DNA from: Cryobacterium lactosi
GTDB taxonomy: Bacteria; Actinomycetota; Actinomycetes; Actinomycetales; Microbacteriaceae
Direction of reading: 5' to 3'
Assembly: GCF_004403945.1 (NCBI RefSeq)
Contig: NZ_SOHM01000034.1
Location: 62,001 to 126,000, forward strand
DNA: 64,000 nucleotides
Below, in pieces: positions 1-7,336 of the stretch (positions within the stretch are counted from its first letter, which is position 1; every line of letters starts with the position of its first letter). Under the pieces are notes generated by a model. It saw only the letters and a program-made list of their open reading frames with translations. It ran no database searches and was not told where the DNA came from. The position numbers and the translations under genes were made by a program.

Positions 1-77
1 TGGGAGAGATCCGATCTCAGTGCGCGTCGTTCCTCGTGCACTGCCGCCCACACTCTGGCCCATTCCTGAGAAGACAT
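1..77 (-). CDS. N-terminal fragment of a possible maleylpyruvate-isomerase/DinB-like protein
   Basis: Reading frame cut by the window start: ATG at 77 reading leftwards, 25 codons without a stop. The visible peptide starts MSSQEWARVWAAVHEERRAL and continues RSDLS. The pattern W-x3-W-x2-VH-x-ER-x-AL-x2-DL is typical of the N-terminus of the mycothiol-dependent maleylpyruvate isomerase / DinB-like family, where this helix precedes metal-binding histidines. Those histidines lie outside the window, so the family call rests on one short helix. It is divergent from the small gene at 272. A different helical protein is possible. Confidence 0.4.
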   Translation of the reverse strand, partial: MSSQEWARVWAAVHEERRALRSDLS

Positions 78-271
78 GCCGCAACTCAACCACGATCGCA
101 GGGATGACTGCACGCGTCTGCAGTAAATAGGGGCGTGCATCAACGGCGAGCTGTGCCGTGACTAGGTCATTTCACAATGCTTCCAGGTGGCCGGCGCGCA
201 AGCGGGACCTCCAACGGGTACTCGCGCGGAGGCTGGCGCTTCCGACACTCCCAGATTGCGACGGTGCCCGT

Positions 272-469
272 ATGACTGTCCCGACATCAAGCGCGATCCT
301 GAACGTGATTGCCTGGCAAGCCGATGCCCTCATCATCGTGCTCACCGCAGCAGGCGCGCTGACCGTCCTCCACGCAACCGCTGGAGTTGAATCGGCACTG
401 TGGCTAGCCGCCTGCATCGGAGTTGTGGTGGCCCTCGCCGGGCGCCGCATCCGCGCCTTCGCGGTATAA
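272..469 (+). CDS. Small hydrophobic membrane protein (65 aa), copy A
   Basis: Unrecognised. The 65-residue product has two hydrophobic stretches, one around residues 8-30 (AILNVIAWQADALIIVL and onwards) and one around residues 38-58, then a basic tail with RRIR. The ATG at 272 is preferred over an upstream GTG at 158, because similarity to a second copy at 2195-2287 begins just after it and the upstream residues look non-coding. The two copies differ mostly at third codon positions, which argues that the peptide is, or was, translated. No clear ribosome-binding site is visible. Repeat R1 begins 39 bp after the stop, so this could be the last gene of a cassette. Confidence 0.45.
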   Translation: MTVPTSSAILNVIAWQADALIIVLTAAGALTVLHATAGVESALWLAACIGVVVALAGRRIRAFAV

Positions 470-507
470 CGCCCGGCGGACCGTCGACAGGTGCAGGTCT
501 GTGAGTC

Positions 508-551
508 TGTCGCGTATCCCATGGGTGTCGACACACGGAGGTTACGAGACA
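508..551 (+). repeat. R1, 44-bp recombination-site-like repeat
   Basis: Left half-site TGTCGCGTATCCCA, right half-site TGGGTGTCGACACA (centre A/T), 4-bp spacer CGGA, third half-site GGTTACGAGACA. The outer ends form an inverted repeat (TGTCNCGTA with TACGAGACA). It has the same orientation and spacing as R3 to R7. It separates the small gene at 272-469 from the agmatinase. Confidence 0.85.
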
Positions 552-678
552 AGAGCGAAGTGCCGACTGTCGTTATATTCCCCGCAAGAGGAACCCTTTG
601 CGGACGGTGTTAGCCGACTGCACCCATTCTTGCTGCGGGATCGATTCCCGGTGGCCATCCGTTTTCAGAGCCGATTGG

Positions 679-1650
679 TTAGAGGCCGAAATGCTCTTTG
701 TCATATGCCATGAGTGAGAGCACTTCCCAGGCGGTGTGTGCCGCCACTAGTCCTGTCAAAGCTGCGTGGTCGTAGGCTGGCGCCACTTCTACGATGTCCG
801 CACCCAGGATCCCAATGCCAGTCAGCCCTCGAAGGGTGGCGAATAACTCTCGGGTGGAGAGTCCGGCGACTTCCGGTGTGCCGGTAGCTGGCGCATGGGC
901 CGGGTCGAGGACGTCGATATCGATGGAGATGTAGATCGGTCCACCCTCAACACGATTGCGGATGCGCTCGACGATCGTCGCCGCTCCGTCTGTTTCGTAA
1001 TCGTCAGCGCGGATGATCTGGAATCCCAGCACTCCGTCGGCTTCAAGTTCGTCCTTGTCGTAGACACCACCCCGGAGCCCAACGTGGATGCATCTTTCGA
1101 GATCCAGCAGCCCTTCCTCGGCTGCGCGTCTAAACGGCGATCCGTGCCAGATCGGAGCTCCGAAATGCGTGTCCCAGGTGTCTAGGTGGGCATCAAAGTG
1201 GATGACGCCGACAGGCCCGTTCTTCTTGGCAACCGCCCGAAGCAAGGGGAGAGCGATCGTGTGGTCTCCGCCAAGCGTGACCAGTCGAATCCCTTGTTCC
1301 GCGTACTCGTCCGCCGACTTCTCAATCGATGCCACCGCCGCCTCGATGCTGTACGGGGTGACTCCGAGGTCACCGGCGTCAACGACCTGATTTACCTTGA
1401 ACGGGTACACGTCGTGAGTCTGGTGATAAGGGTGAAGTTGCCGGGAGGCTTCGCGAATGTGGTTCGGTCCGAAGCGCGCGCCGGGCCGAAAACTGGTGCC
1501 GGCGTCAAACGGAATGCCCAGTACTGCCACGTCCGCCCGTCGAACGTCTTCGATACGCGGAAGGAGGGCGAACGTCGCGAGACCCGCATAGCGCGGGTAG
1601 TCAGGGATGTCGCGCTGGCCTATGGGAACGCTCTTCGCTGAGTCAGACAT
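679..1650 (-). CDS. speB: Agmatinase / ureohydrolase family
   Basis: Binuclear-manganese ureohydrolase that would hydrolyse agmatine to putrescine and urea in the cytosol. The 323 residues carry the three family signatures: GGDHT (127-131), HFDAHLDT (151-158) and SIDIDVLDP (242-250). These supply the expected metal ligands H130, D153, H155, D157, D244 and D246. The pocket segment GTSFRPGARFGP is also present. Length is normal. The minus-strand start has TAGCGT seven nt upstream, which suggests a leaderless transcript. The gene sits alone between repeats R1 and R2 with small ORFs. Related ureohydrolases act on guanidinobutyrate, guanidine or proclavaminate, so the substrate is inferred. A putrescine-type aminotransferase/dehydrogenase pair lies near 50 kb. 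Confidence 0.85.
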   Translation of the reverse strand: MSDSAKSVPIGQRDIPDYPRYAGLATFALLPRIEDVRRADVAVLGIPFDAGTSFRPGARFGPNHIREASRQLHPYHQTHDVYPFKVNQVVDAGDLGVTPYSIEAAVASIEKSADEYAEQGIRLVTLGGDHTIALPLLRAVAKKNGPVGVIHFDAHLDTWDTHFGAPIWHGSPFRRAAEEGLLDLERCIHVGLRGGVYDKDELEADGVLGFQIIRADDYETDGAATIVERIRNRVEGGPIYISIDIDVLDPAHAPATGTPEVAGLSTRELFATLRGLTGIGILGADIVEVAPAYDHAALTGLVAAHTAWEVLSLMAYDKEHFGL

Positions 1651-1657
1651 GTGGACG

Positions 1658-1663
1658 ACGCTA
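1658..1663 (-). promoter_or_regulatory. Putative -10 of agmatinase gene (leaderless)
   Basis: Minus-strand hexamer TAGCGT, 7 nt before the ATG at 1650. No convincing -35 was found. Confidence 0.3.
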
Positions 1664-1817
1664 CCAACAAGAAGGCGCGTGGGCCCGAATGCCGGAGGGT
1701 GGCAGGTCGTCAGCGGTCGAGCCTGGCGAGACCTTGGGAAGCTACTACCTCATCACGGCGAAGACCTAGATGGGCGACCGGCACTGCGAAGGGAGCCCCT
1801 ATGAACTCCAGAGTCAG

Positions 1818-2033
1818 CTACTGCCTCGATTGCGCTGAGAGCTCTTTCCAGTTCGGTCGAACCTGCCATGCCACGAAGGCACTCGCTGCAAGGAATGCAC
1901 CAAGCGCGGCCGGGATCCAGGGCTGAATGGAGGCATCCGGACCAAGGCTGGCGGGCAGGACCAATATCAGAGTGGCAGCAGATGCAACCACAAGGATGAA
2001 GAAAACAAGAAACCGCGGAACAGATCGTTTCAT
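1818..2033 (-). CDS. Small membrane protein (71 aa)
   Basis: Unrecognised. It starts MKRSVPR, followed by two hydrophobic segments at about residues 8-28 (FLVFFILVVASAATLILVL) and 40-58 (IPAALGAFLAASAFVAW), and ends in a polar tail (RPNWKELSAQSRQ). The positive N-terminus and hairpin topology suggest a two-helix inner-membrane protein. It is codirectional with the agmatinase but 167 bp away, with no shared signal visible. No homologue is known to me. Confidence 0.45.
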   Translation of the reverse strand: MKRSVPRFLVFFILVVASAATLILVLPASLGPDASIQPWIPAALGAFLAASAFVAWQVRPNWKELSAQSRQ

Positions 2034-2149
2034 CGTGCCACCACCCTAGTCGAGCAGCCGATAACGGCTGGGATAGAGACACTACCTACGAGTGCGATCC
2101 CGCCGATGCACGCGGCGCAGACGATAGCGGTCGGAGGCGGATTGGGCCC

Positions 2150-2290
2150 GTGCCGATCGGCCTCCTTGTGCCCATCGTCACACCGGTAGCTGACGTCGCC
2201 ATCTTGAACGTCATCGCCTGGCAGGCGGATGCCCTCATCATCGTGCTCGCTGCGGCGGGCGCGTTGACCGTGCTCCACGCCACCGGCGCA
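2150..2290 (+). pseudogene. Diverged copy B of the small membrane protein at 272
   Basis: The segment around 2195-2287 encodes AILNVIAWQADALIIVL, then AAAGALTVLHAT, almost identical to copy A at protein level. The DNA differs mainly at synonymous positions (for example gtgattgcc against gtcatcgcc). After HAT the similarity stops. The frame runs on into an Arg/Pro-rich stretch without the second hydrophobic helix, so this copy looks truncated or recombined. The upstream part (from a GTG at 2150) also differs from copy A. It is either a remnant or a chimeric small gene. Confidence 0.45.
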
Positions 2291-2536
2291 CAGCCGACCC
2301 GTTCCCCGCGCCCGCCGGCACCTCCCAGCGCGCTGTGCCGCTGGGAGTGCCGGGGCCGCCCCGTCATGGCGGCGCGGACGTGTCTGCCAGGCTGGCGAGC
2401 CCGGTCAAAGTGTGAGCGCGACGGCGCGCGGTTAAGTGTGGCCGGACGGCTCACCGTCAATGCAGGCCGGAGCGTCGCAGCAAAAGGATGAGAGCTGGAA
2501 GCGCCTTAGGAGGCATGGTGAGCTGAGCGTCCTCGC
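2291..2536. other. No gene seen
   Basis: Reading frames here are short, arginine-rich and lack a ribosome-binding site. No repeat of the R family was found. Confidence 0.4.
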
Positions 2537-2857
2537 TCAGACGAGCTTCGCGTTGAAGCGAGCTGCTCTAGCTTCGCGTGCCTGGTGGATTCGACGCCGG
2601 ATCGGGAAGCAAATGACCAGGTCGATGAGCCAGATCAGTGGATGAAACAGGAGGAGAACGACAGTGCCTTGAATCCCAGCATAGGAGTCATCGTTGCCCC
2701 AGCCGGTCGCGTTGAATGGCACACGAGGGGTGAGCGGAGCAACGGTCCTCACGCTAGCCGCAGTCAGCGGGCCGGGCACCCAGGTGCGACGGACCAGGTC
2801 GCGGTGGGCACGCTTCTGTGTGCGGATGTCTCGGCGGATCTGGGGTTGAGTCTTCAT
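2537..2857 (-). CDS. Hypothetical protein with one membrane segment (106 aa)
   Basis: Unrecognised. From the preferred ATG at 2857 it begins MKTQPQIRRDIRTQKRAHRD, a highly basic N-terminus. A hydrophobic segment follows at about residues 63-86 (TVVLLLFHPLIWLIDLV) and then a basic C-terminal helix (RRRIHQAREARAARF). An in-frame ATG at 2887 would add ten residues. Neither start has a strong ribosome-binding site. The charge pattern suggests a membrane-anchored protein with basic flanks. It is the last gene before the R2/R3 pair. Confidence 0.4.
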   Translation of the reverse strand: MKTQPQIRRDIRTQKRAHRDLVRRTWVPGPLTAASVRTVAPLTPRVPFNATGWGNDDSYAGIQGTVVLLLFHPLIWLIDLVICFPIRRRIHQAREARAARFNAKLV

Positions 2858-3059
2858 GTCACTCACATGTGCGTTTAGAGAGCTCATCTTAGTCGGACAA
2901 CCGCCAGCGCTGTCCGGGCTCCGATGACGATGGTGGTGCCCGCCGGCGCCGCAGTGAAGCCCGCCGATCGCATTCGATCCGTGAAGAGCAGGGCCATCAA
3001 GACGGAGGTTCCACGCACCGCACATGAACGCGAGTCAACCGGGAAAAGCGTCTAGCCAC

Positions 3060-3104
3060 CGTCTCGTATCCCGACCGATACGAGACACGGCTGGATGCGA
3101 GACA
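3060..3104 (+). repeat. R2, 45-bp recombination-site-like repeat
   Basis: Palindromic core with arms GTCTCGTATC and GATACGAGAC around CCGACC, then a 5-bp spacer and a third half-site GGATGCGAGACA (3093-3104). The centre is G/A rather than A/T and there is no CCATGG. It lies 39 bp upstream of R3 and may act as the accessory subsite of a composite R2+R3 site. Confidence 0.8.
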
Positions 3105-3143
3105 AGTCGCCCTTCACTTGCTCGTAAACGGGAGAGGTTTCCG

Positions 3144-3187
3144 TGTCTCGTATCCCATGGGATATGAGGCACTTCGGTTACAAGACA
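3144..3187 (+). repeat. R3, 44-bp recombination-site-like repeat
   Basis: The copy closest to the apparent consensus: TGTCTCGTATCCCA, TGGGATATGAGGCA, spacer CTTC, GGTTACAAGACA. It lies 38 bp beyond the stop of the S66 peptidase gene. Confidence 0.88.
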
Positions 3188-3225
3188 CGTTGGAGTGTGG
3201 CTCTCCGCGTGACGGCGGCAGCGGG

Positions 3226-4254
3226 TTATGGCACGAGGTGCTGGGTGATGCGGCCACGTCCTTCGATCAGCTCGATCTCAGCAAGGGCACCGTTGACGAG
3301 CGGCATCTGCGGCGGCTGATGGCCAATATCGAAATCTACGATGATTGGAATGCCCAGATCCCCTAGCGCTCTCTCTATCGCGCCGAGTTGAGTGAGACCG
3401 TCAACTGCGGGGGCGGTCGTGCGTCCAATTAGAACTCCTGTGGCGTGTGTGAACCATCCGGCTAAGCGCAACGACCAGAGCATGCGCAGCACGGTCGAAG
3501 CTTCTGCACCCGCCACTTCAAGGTAAACGATTATGCCCTCGGGGGCATGGCGCTCTGCAAAGGCAGAAACGTCCCCGAAAGGTGAGCCTGCGAGCAGCGA
3601 GACAGTTTCCAGACATCCTCCGATGAGGCGACCACGCATTTGTGACGTGCGGTCATTGTCCAGCGTCCGCCAGTTAGTTGTCGTTTCGTAGGCTGCATCG
3701 CGGGTCAGCGGCTCGTCCGCCCAAGCACCCCACGGCCGTGACCTCCGTCGCGGCGCCGAGAACTGTGTGAAAGACGTCCCCACTGACATGGATGCCACTT
3801 CGGTCCACCGTCGGAATTCTTTTGGCAACTCCCACGGCTCGTCCATCAGGTTTGCCCCGTGGAGGGTCGCGACACCTGTGGTGATCGTGAGTGGCATGAG
3901 CAGCGTGGCAATGTCTGACCAGCCGACGAACCATTTGGGGTCGGCGGCGAGTGCCGACCAGTCAAGATCCTCTACGAGCTCTACCGCCAGCTCGCCGCCC
4001 CACGGAGGAAGTATCGCACGGGCCGGCCCGGCGAACGCAGCGCTCAACTCCGATCGCCGTTCGGTGGCCGGAGCGGGCACGAGACCGCCACGCCGGGCGA
4101 GTTTTCCTACGACCACGGTGAAGCCTCGTGCTTCGAGGTCGTGCGCCCCTCGGTCAAGTCTCGGGTGCATGTCCGCAGGAACCCCCATTGAAGGGGCTGG
4201 CACAGAAATCTGATCGCCAGGTGAGAGAGCACGCGGATATCGCACGTTGGTCAT
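3226..4254 (-). CDS. S66-family serine peptidase (LD-carboxypeptidase / MccF-like)
   Basis: 342 residues, the usual length for peptidase family S66, which includes LD-carboxypeptidases of peptidoglycan recycling and MccF-type microcin C immunity proteins. The nucleophile motif is GWSD with Ser113. The other triad members are probably Glu246 (IIVYLEVAGAE) and His312 (FDIGHQPPQMPLVNG). The N-terminal LSPGDQISVPAPS segment also fits. No signal peptide, so cytoplasmic. Minus-strand TAGAGT lies six nt before the ATG, so the mRNA may be leaderless. It is the only gene between R3 and R4. An MccF-like self-protection role is an inference from the family and cannot be told from cell-wall recycling by sequence alone. 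Confidence 0.85.
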   Translation of the reverse strand: MTNVRYPRALSPGDQISVPAPSMGVPADMHPRLDRGAHDLEARGFTVVVGKLARRGGLVPAPATERRSELSAAFAGPARAILPPWGGELAVELVEDLDWSALAADPKWFVGWSDIATLLMPLTITTGVATLHGANLMDEPWELPKEFRRWTEVASMSVGTSFTQFSAPRRRSRPWGAWADEPLTRDAAYETTTNWRTLDNDRTSQMRGRLIGGCLETVSLLAGSPFGDVSAFAERHAPEGIIVYLEVAGAEASTVLRMLWSLRLAGWFTHATGVLIGRTTAPAVDGLTQLGAIERALGDLGIPIIVDFDIGHQPPQMPLVNGALAEIELIEGRGRITQHLVP

Positions 4255-4260
4255 CGGCCA

Positions 4261-4266
4261 ACTCTA
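4261..4266 (-). promoter_or_regulatory. Putative -10 of the S66 peptidase gene (leaderless)
   Basis: Minus-strand TAGAGT exactly 6 nt before the ATG at 4254. The -35 region is weak. Confidence 0.35.
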
Positions 4267-4386
4267 GCGAGCAGCCGACGTCGCGAAGTCGGGTTGGAGA
4301 GTGAAAGCACTGGCGGGGTGATCGACGGGAATACCTGGTGACTCGCAGCCCTACCGGTCGCGCGCAGGGCCTGCCTCGCGTCTTCG

Positions 4387-4430
4387 CGTCTCGTATCCCA
4401 TCGGTTTCGACACGCTGAGGTTTCGAGACA
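4387..4430 (+). repeat. R4, 44-bp recombination-site-like repeat
   Basis: CGTCTCGTATCCCA, TCGGTTTCGACACG, spacer CTGA, GGTTTCGAGACA. The right half-site is diverged but the spacing is intact. It falls inside the 3' part of a minus-strand frame that begins near 4762, so the repeat marks the break of that frame. Confidence 0.83.
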
Positions 4431-4762
4431 GAGCTCACAAACCAATCGGACCGCACGTGGCGAGCTGGGCTGAAGCCTATCCAGGTGAGCAGTGTGCCTA
4501 TATCTCGAGCCGACTCCCAACACTTCGTAAGCGTCGAAGGGTAAGCGAACGGGGCACGCGGGTGCCTTTTGGCGCTTGGGCGGCGTTCAGTGAACGATAG
4601 TCGGCACCTGTCCCAGGCCGCTCCGAGCGTGGCGCGATCGTCTAGTTCGGCGATGGCTTGGTGGAGTAGAGTTCGTTCCGCCTCACTCATGTCGACCCGA
4701 TCAAAGAAAGGCCTGATATTGGGCGTTGAAGTGAGTGTCGATGACGTCATCCGACTGTTCAA
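4431..4762 (-). pseudogene. Truncated ORF remnant ending in R4
   Basis: A frame starting at 4762 (or at an in-frame ATG at 4690) reads plausible protein for about 75 residues, including FFDRVDMSEAERTLLHQAI and ELDDRATLGAAWDR. It then runs into repeat R4 and continues as arginine- and serine-rich junk overlapping the S66 promoter. The N-terminal part looks helical and acidic, like a real protein. Its original C-terminus is missing, as expected if a recombination event at R4 replaced it. No family recognised. Confidence 0.3.
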
Positions 4763-4791
4763 GGGCGAGGGGAACCTGTCAAGTCAACGCC

Positions 4792-5430
4792 TCAGGAGTC
4801 AGTCTGTTCGAACTTTAGTATCTGGACTGTTGCATCGCCGTTTTTACGTATGCTCGCGACAAGGGCTGCGATGCCAAGCCCGAACGTACCCGCTAGATTA
4901 CCCAGGTATCCCAGCAGGATCACGTAATCGGTAGATGCCGGCAGATCGGCACCGAGTGCAACTCCTAATACACCTTGGAAGAAGTATCCAGCTGCAGCGA
5001 TCGCGAGAACCCAAAGCGGCGCCCATTGCCACGGTTGCGGAACTACTCCGGCGCGTACAATCTGGACCGCGGCGATTGTCGCAGATGCAAGGCGGACAGT
5101 AATGTCAACATTTGCGAAACCGCCTGCACCCATTGGCGCAACAAGTCCGATGAGTTGTATCAAGAGCGGCCAGACGCCAAATACCAGCATCGCGGTCATT
5201 CCGAGAGGCCGGCGATCGACGACGCTGGCTCGGGGGTGCAGGCCGAACGCAAACAAAAGAACTGCGATTAGATATGTGAAGCACGCCAGTGTTTGAAGAA
5301 ATGTCGACGCCCCCAAGAACGCTGATGACAGTAAGCCCAGCACCCCAGTAAGAATGAGGGCAGAGCCTCCCAATATCCAGGTGGTGCGCGTTGCCGTCAT
5401 CTGAGCCGACCGTTCTGAGACGTTGGGCAT
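4792..5430 (-). CDS. Hypothetical polytopic membrane protein (212 aa)
   Basis: Six hydrophobic segments can be drawn, near residues 17-39, 44-64, 76-97, 107-128, 138-162 and 168-192. They include LQTLACFTYLIAVLLFAFGL and VFGVWPLLIQLIGLV. The C-terminal tail is polar. The start at 5430 is supported by AAGGTGG five nt upstream on the minus strand. No catalytic or transport motif is visible, so no function is proposed. It is the only intact gene between R4 and R5, and base use is less GC-biased than in core genes of this window. Confidence 0.6.
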   Translation of the reverse strand: MPNVSERSAQMTATRTTWILGGSALILTGVLGLLSSAFLGASTFLQTLACFTYLIAVLLFAFGLHPRASVVDRRPLGMTAMLVFGVWPLLIQLIGLVAPMGAGGFANVDITVRLASATIAAVQIVRAGVVPQPWQWAPLWVLAIAAAGYFFQGVLGVALGADLPASTDYVILLGYLGNLAGTFGLGIAALVASIRKNGDATVQILKFEQTDS

Positions 5431-5813
5431 TTTTCCACCTTCAAGGCCGGGAGAAGGCTGGCGGGCATCGTTGGCGTTCGAAGCAGGCCCCCAAGGCCTA
5501 ATGCCTGCTGTTCATGAGAACCAAACTGCTCGTCGCCGGGAATGGGTTCGGCAATACCGAGGTTTGCGCCTGGGCGAGCACTTCCGTGTTGATTCTACCC
5601 ACGTACAGCTTCGTCATGCTGGCTCCAGCCTCGAGGTTGGCGATTAATGGAGTCTGGCTCCTCATCGTTCTTACTCACCAACTGAACCTAACTTGGAGCG
5701 ATTCCGCCGCCCACAGGACGCCGATGGACCTGATCAAGGCAGACCTTCGGCGCTTGTCGCACACATGACTAATGACGGTGTTCGCGCTAGGGCAGTGTGC
5801 CTGGAAAACGTGC
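5431..5813. other. No convincing gene
   Basis: Only short frames occur. A 39-codon minus-strand frame (5617 to 5498) and an 84-codon plus frame from 5514 overlap. Neither has codon bias, a good ribosome-binding site or a known family. Confidence 0.4.
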
Positions 5814-5842
5814 GGATGCGAGACAGGTCCAGATACGCGACA
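5814..5842 (+). repeat. Pair of isolated R-type half-sites upstream of R5
   Basis: GGATGCGAGACA (5814-5825) and GATACGCGACA (5832-5842) in tandem, the second ending 40 bp before R5. GGATGCGAGACA is identical to the third half-site of R2, which ends 39 bp before R3. The spacing is thus shared by two loci. Confidence 0.55.
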
Positions 5843-5882
5843 GGTCAACGTGCCGTGCGTTGCGTCAGCGGGCGATTTCTTA

Positions 5883-5926
5883 CGCCTTGTATCCCATGGG
5901 ATACGAGGCATCCCGGTTACGAGACA
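5883..5926 (+). repeat. R5, 44-bp recombination-site-like repeat
   Basis: CGCCTTGTATCCCA, TGGGATACGAGGCA, spacer TCCC, GGTTACGAGACA. It contains the perfect 16-bp palindrome GTATCCCATGGGATAC. It lies upstream of the RidA pseudogene. Confidence 0.87.
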
Positions 5927-6031
5927 CATCCCCAGTCGCGCGCGCATTTCAGCCGGCGGCTTAGTGAGTTTCGACCTGACGCGACTGTTACTAGGTTCAC
6001 CTCTTCGCTGTTCACGCGACGAGTCCTCAAA

Positions 6032-6037
6032 TAGGTT
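6032..6037 (+). promoter_or_regulatory. Putative -10 of the RidA-family pseudogene
   Basis: TAGGTT six nt before the ATG at 6044, the leaderless spacing seen elsewhere in the window. Confidence 0.3.
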
Positions 6038-6043
6038 GAGTGC

Positions 6044-6452
6044 ATGTCCCAAGCAGTGTCCCTTATTCGCTCAGCTGACCTTTCCGACGTTGCACAGTAT
6101 GCCTACGCCGCAACCGCTCCCGCCGAAGCGCGCCTCATCTTCTTGGCCGATGCCTGCCCGCTGGACCTCGATGGCAGCGTGGTCGGAGTCGGAGACTACG
6201 TCGCGCAGGCCGGCAAGGCCATGGAGAACCTCCGTATCGCCCTGAAGGCGGCAGGAGCCCAACTCGATGACGTAGTGAACACCCGTGTCCTCGTGGCATC
6301 CTCGAGGTAAAGTGACCTCGTCGACGCGTGGGCGGTCGTTCGAGAGGCGTTCGGCCAACACGATGTACCGAGCACGCTCATGGGAGTCACCGTACTCGGC
6401 TACACGGATCAGCTTTGTCGAGATCGAAGCTGTGGCCACCGTAATCGACTGA
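6044..6452 (+). pseudogene. RidA/YjgF-family protein, broken by a stop and a frameshift
   Basis: RidA-family proteins are small trimeric enzymes; the best known deaminate reactive enamine/imine intermediates. The frame begins MSQAVSLIRSADLSDVAQYA and contains the family pattern QAGKAMENLRIALKAAGA and DDVVNTRVLVASS. A TAA at 6308-6310 then interrupts it. The same frame continues as SDLVDAWAVVREAFGQHDVP and STLMGVTVLGYTDQL, clearly RidA C-terminal sequence. One extra T near 6415 then shifts the frame; without it the gene would read VEIEAVATVID and stop at 6450-6452. Two independent lesions make this a pseudogene in an otherwise full-length gene. It is the sole gene between R5 and R6. Confidence 0.8.
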
Positions 6453-6488
6453 AGTCGTCCCAAGCGGCACCTGACCACGGCGCAACGC

Positions 6489-6532
6489 AGTCGCATAACT
6501 CATGGGATATGAGGCACATGGGTTTCGAGACA
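6489..6532 (+). repeat. R6, 44-bp recombination-site-like repeat
   Basis: AGTCGCATAACTCA, TGGGATATGAGGCA, spacer CATG, GGTTTCGAGACA. Its left half shares GTCGCATAAC with the half-site upstream of the recombinase gene (9582-9593). Confidence 0.85.
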
Positions 6533-6681
6533 TCCGAAGGACGGAGAGAAACAAAAGCTCACCGTTGGCTTTGGTCGATAGCTCTCACGGCTTTTGAAAG
6601 CGGAGGTTGCACCTCAACTCCAGTTCCATCGACGTCGTCTGCTAGTTTTCTCGCACGAGGCAACGGGGTGGGAGAGCGCTG

Positions 6682-7137
6682 ATGATGAGGCATCAAGGCA
6701 GAACTGGACGAATTTGGATTTCAACAGGACTCGTCCTTCTATCCCTTTTGGCAATGTCGGGTTGTACGACAGATGATGCCACCTCTCAAGTCCGATCGTT
6801 TCTTGCTACAGACGCTGGTCCTGAGGACGCCCTGCCACCGGACGCTGTAGCGGACGGGCTAGATGCGGAATCAAGCCGGCAGGTTGGAACAAAAGGGGAC
6901 GTGACGTATTACGTCGCCGATTTCAAGGACCCGCGAACCGGTGCCGCGGGCGTGTGCATAGTCCTCATCAGTGAGATCGCTCAGTTCTCCAATTCCGCGT
7001 GTGGATCGGCCGTTGGCATGCGAACTACCGGCAGCGAAACCGGGGGTGCAGAGATCGTTCAGAAGGGTGATGAAACACCGGACGGGTGGGTTCGACTAAG
7101 TGATTTCCTCATTGTGAACCCTGACGCCAAGAACTAG
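6682..7137 (+). CDS. Putative lipoprotein (151 aa)
   Basis: A lipoprotein signal peptide is visible: basic N-terminus (MMRHQGRTGRIW), hydrophobic core (TGLVLLSLLAM) and lipobox AMSGC, with the modified Cys near residue 28. The mature part is acidic (TTDDATSQVR), with no recognised domain. The surface-exposed remainder has two cysteines (GVCIVL, NSACGS) that could pair. Two ATG codons in tandem (6682, 6685) follow GGGAGAG at a usable distance. It is upstream of, and separated by a hairpin from, the sigma-factor pair, and shares the R6-R7 cassette with it. Function unknown. Confidence 0.65.
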   Translation: MMRHQGRTGRIWISTGLVLLSLLAMSGCTTDDATSQVRSFLATDAGPEDALPPDAVADGLDAESSRQVGTKGDVTYYVADFKDPRTGAAGVCIVLISEIAQFSNSACGSAVGMRTTGSETGGAEIVQKGDETPDGWVRLSDFLIVNPDAKN

Positions 7138-7169
7138 CCCTTTTCGGGCTTCCAATGCCCCCTTCCTCA

Positions 7170-7204
7170 ACGCCACCGTTCTCGTTAAAGGAACGGAGTG
7201 GCGT
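7170..7204 (+). terminator. Hairpin downstream of the lipoprotein gene
   Basis: Outer arms ACGCCAC/GTGGCGT and inner arms CGTTC/GAACG around a 9-nt loop, with a 2-nt bulge. There is no U-tract, so it may be a weak or bidirectional terminator or an mRNA 3'-end structure. A smaller AGCCC/GGGCT hairpin precedes it at about 7136-7150. Confidence 0.4.
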
Positions 7205-7293
7205 GGGAATGTGCCCCCAGGGCGATTTCCGTGCCTTTGCCCAGATACTTGCGTCGAGCAAGCGGACTAAATTTTGGCGACATACGGCTGTGC

Positions 7294-7305
7294 TGGACAT
7301 GTCCA
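7294..7305 (+). promoter_or_regulatory. Perfect 12-bp palindrome before the sigma-factor operon
   Basis: TGGACATGTCCA, about 20 bp before the AGAGGA ribosome-binding site of the gene at 7337. The position fits an operator or promoter element. No binding protein is known. Confidence 0.35.
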
Positions 7306-7336
7306 TTAGTAAGAGCCTGATCGAGAGGAACTAGCC

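Noticed and set aside
3118-3366. 82-codon plus-strand frame across R3
   Set aside because: It runs through the repeat and into the antisense of the S66 gene; the YPMGYEA peptide is just translated R sequence. The same happens at R4, R5, R6 and R7.
5498-5617. 39-residue minus-strand peptide (starts MTKLYVGRINTEV)
   Set aside because: Open frame, but no good ribosome-binding site, no copy elsewhere in the window, and an overlapping frame on the other strand.
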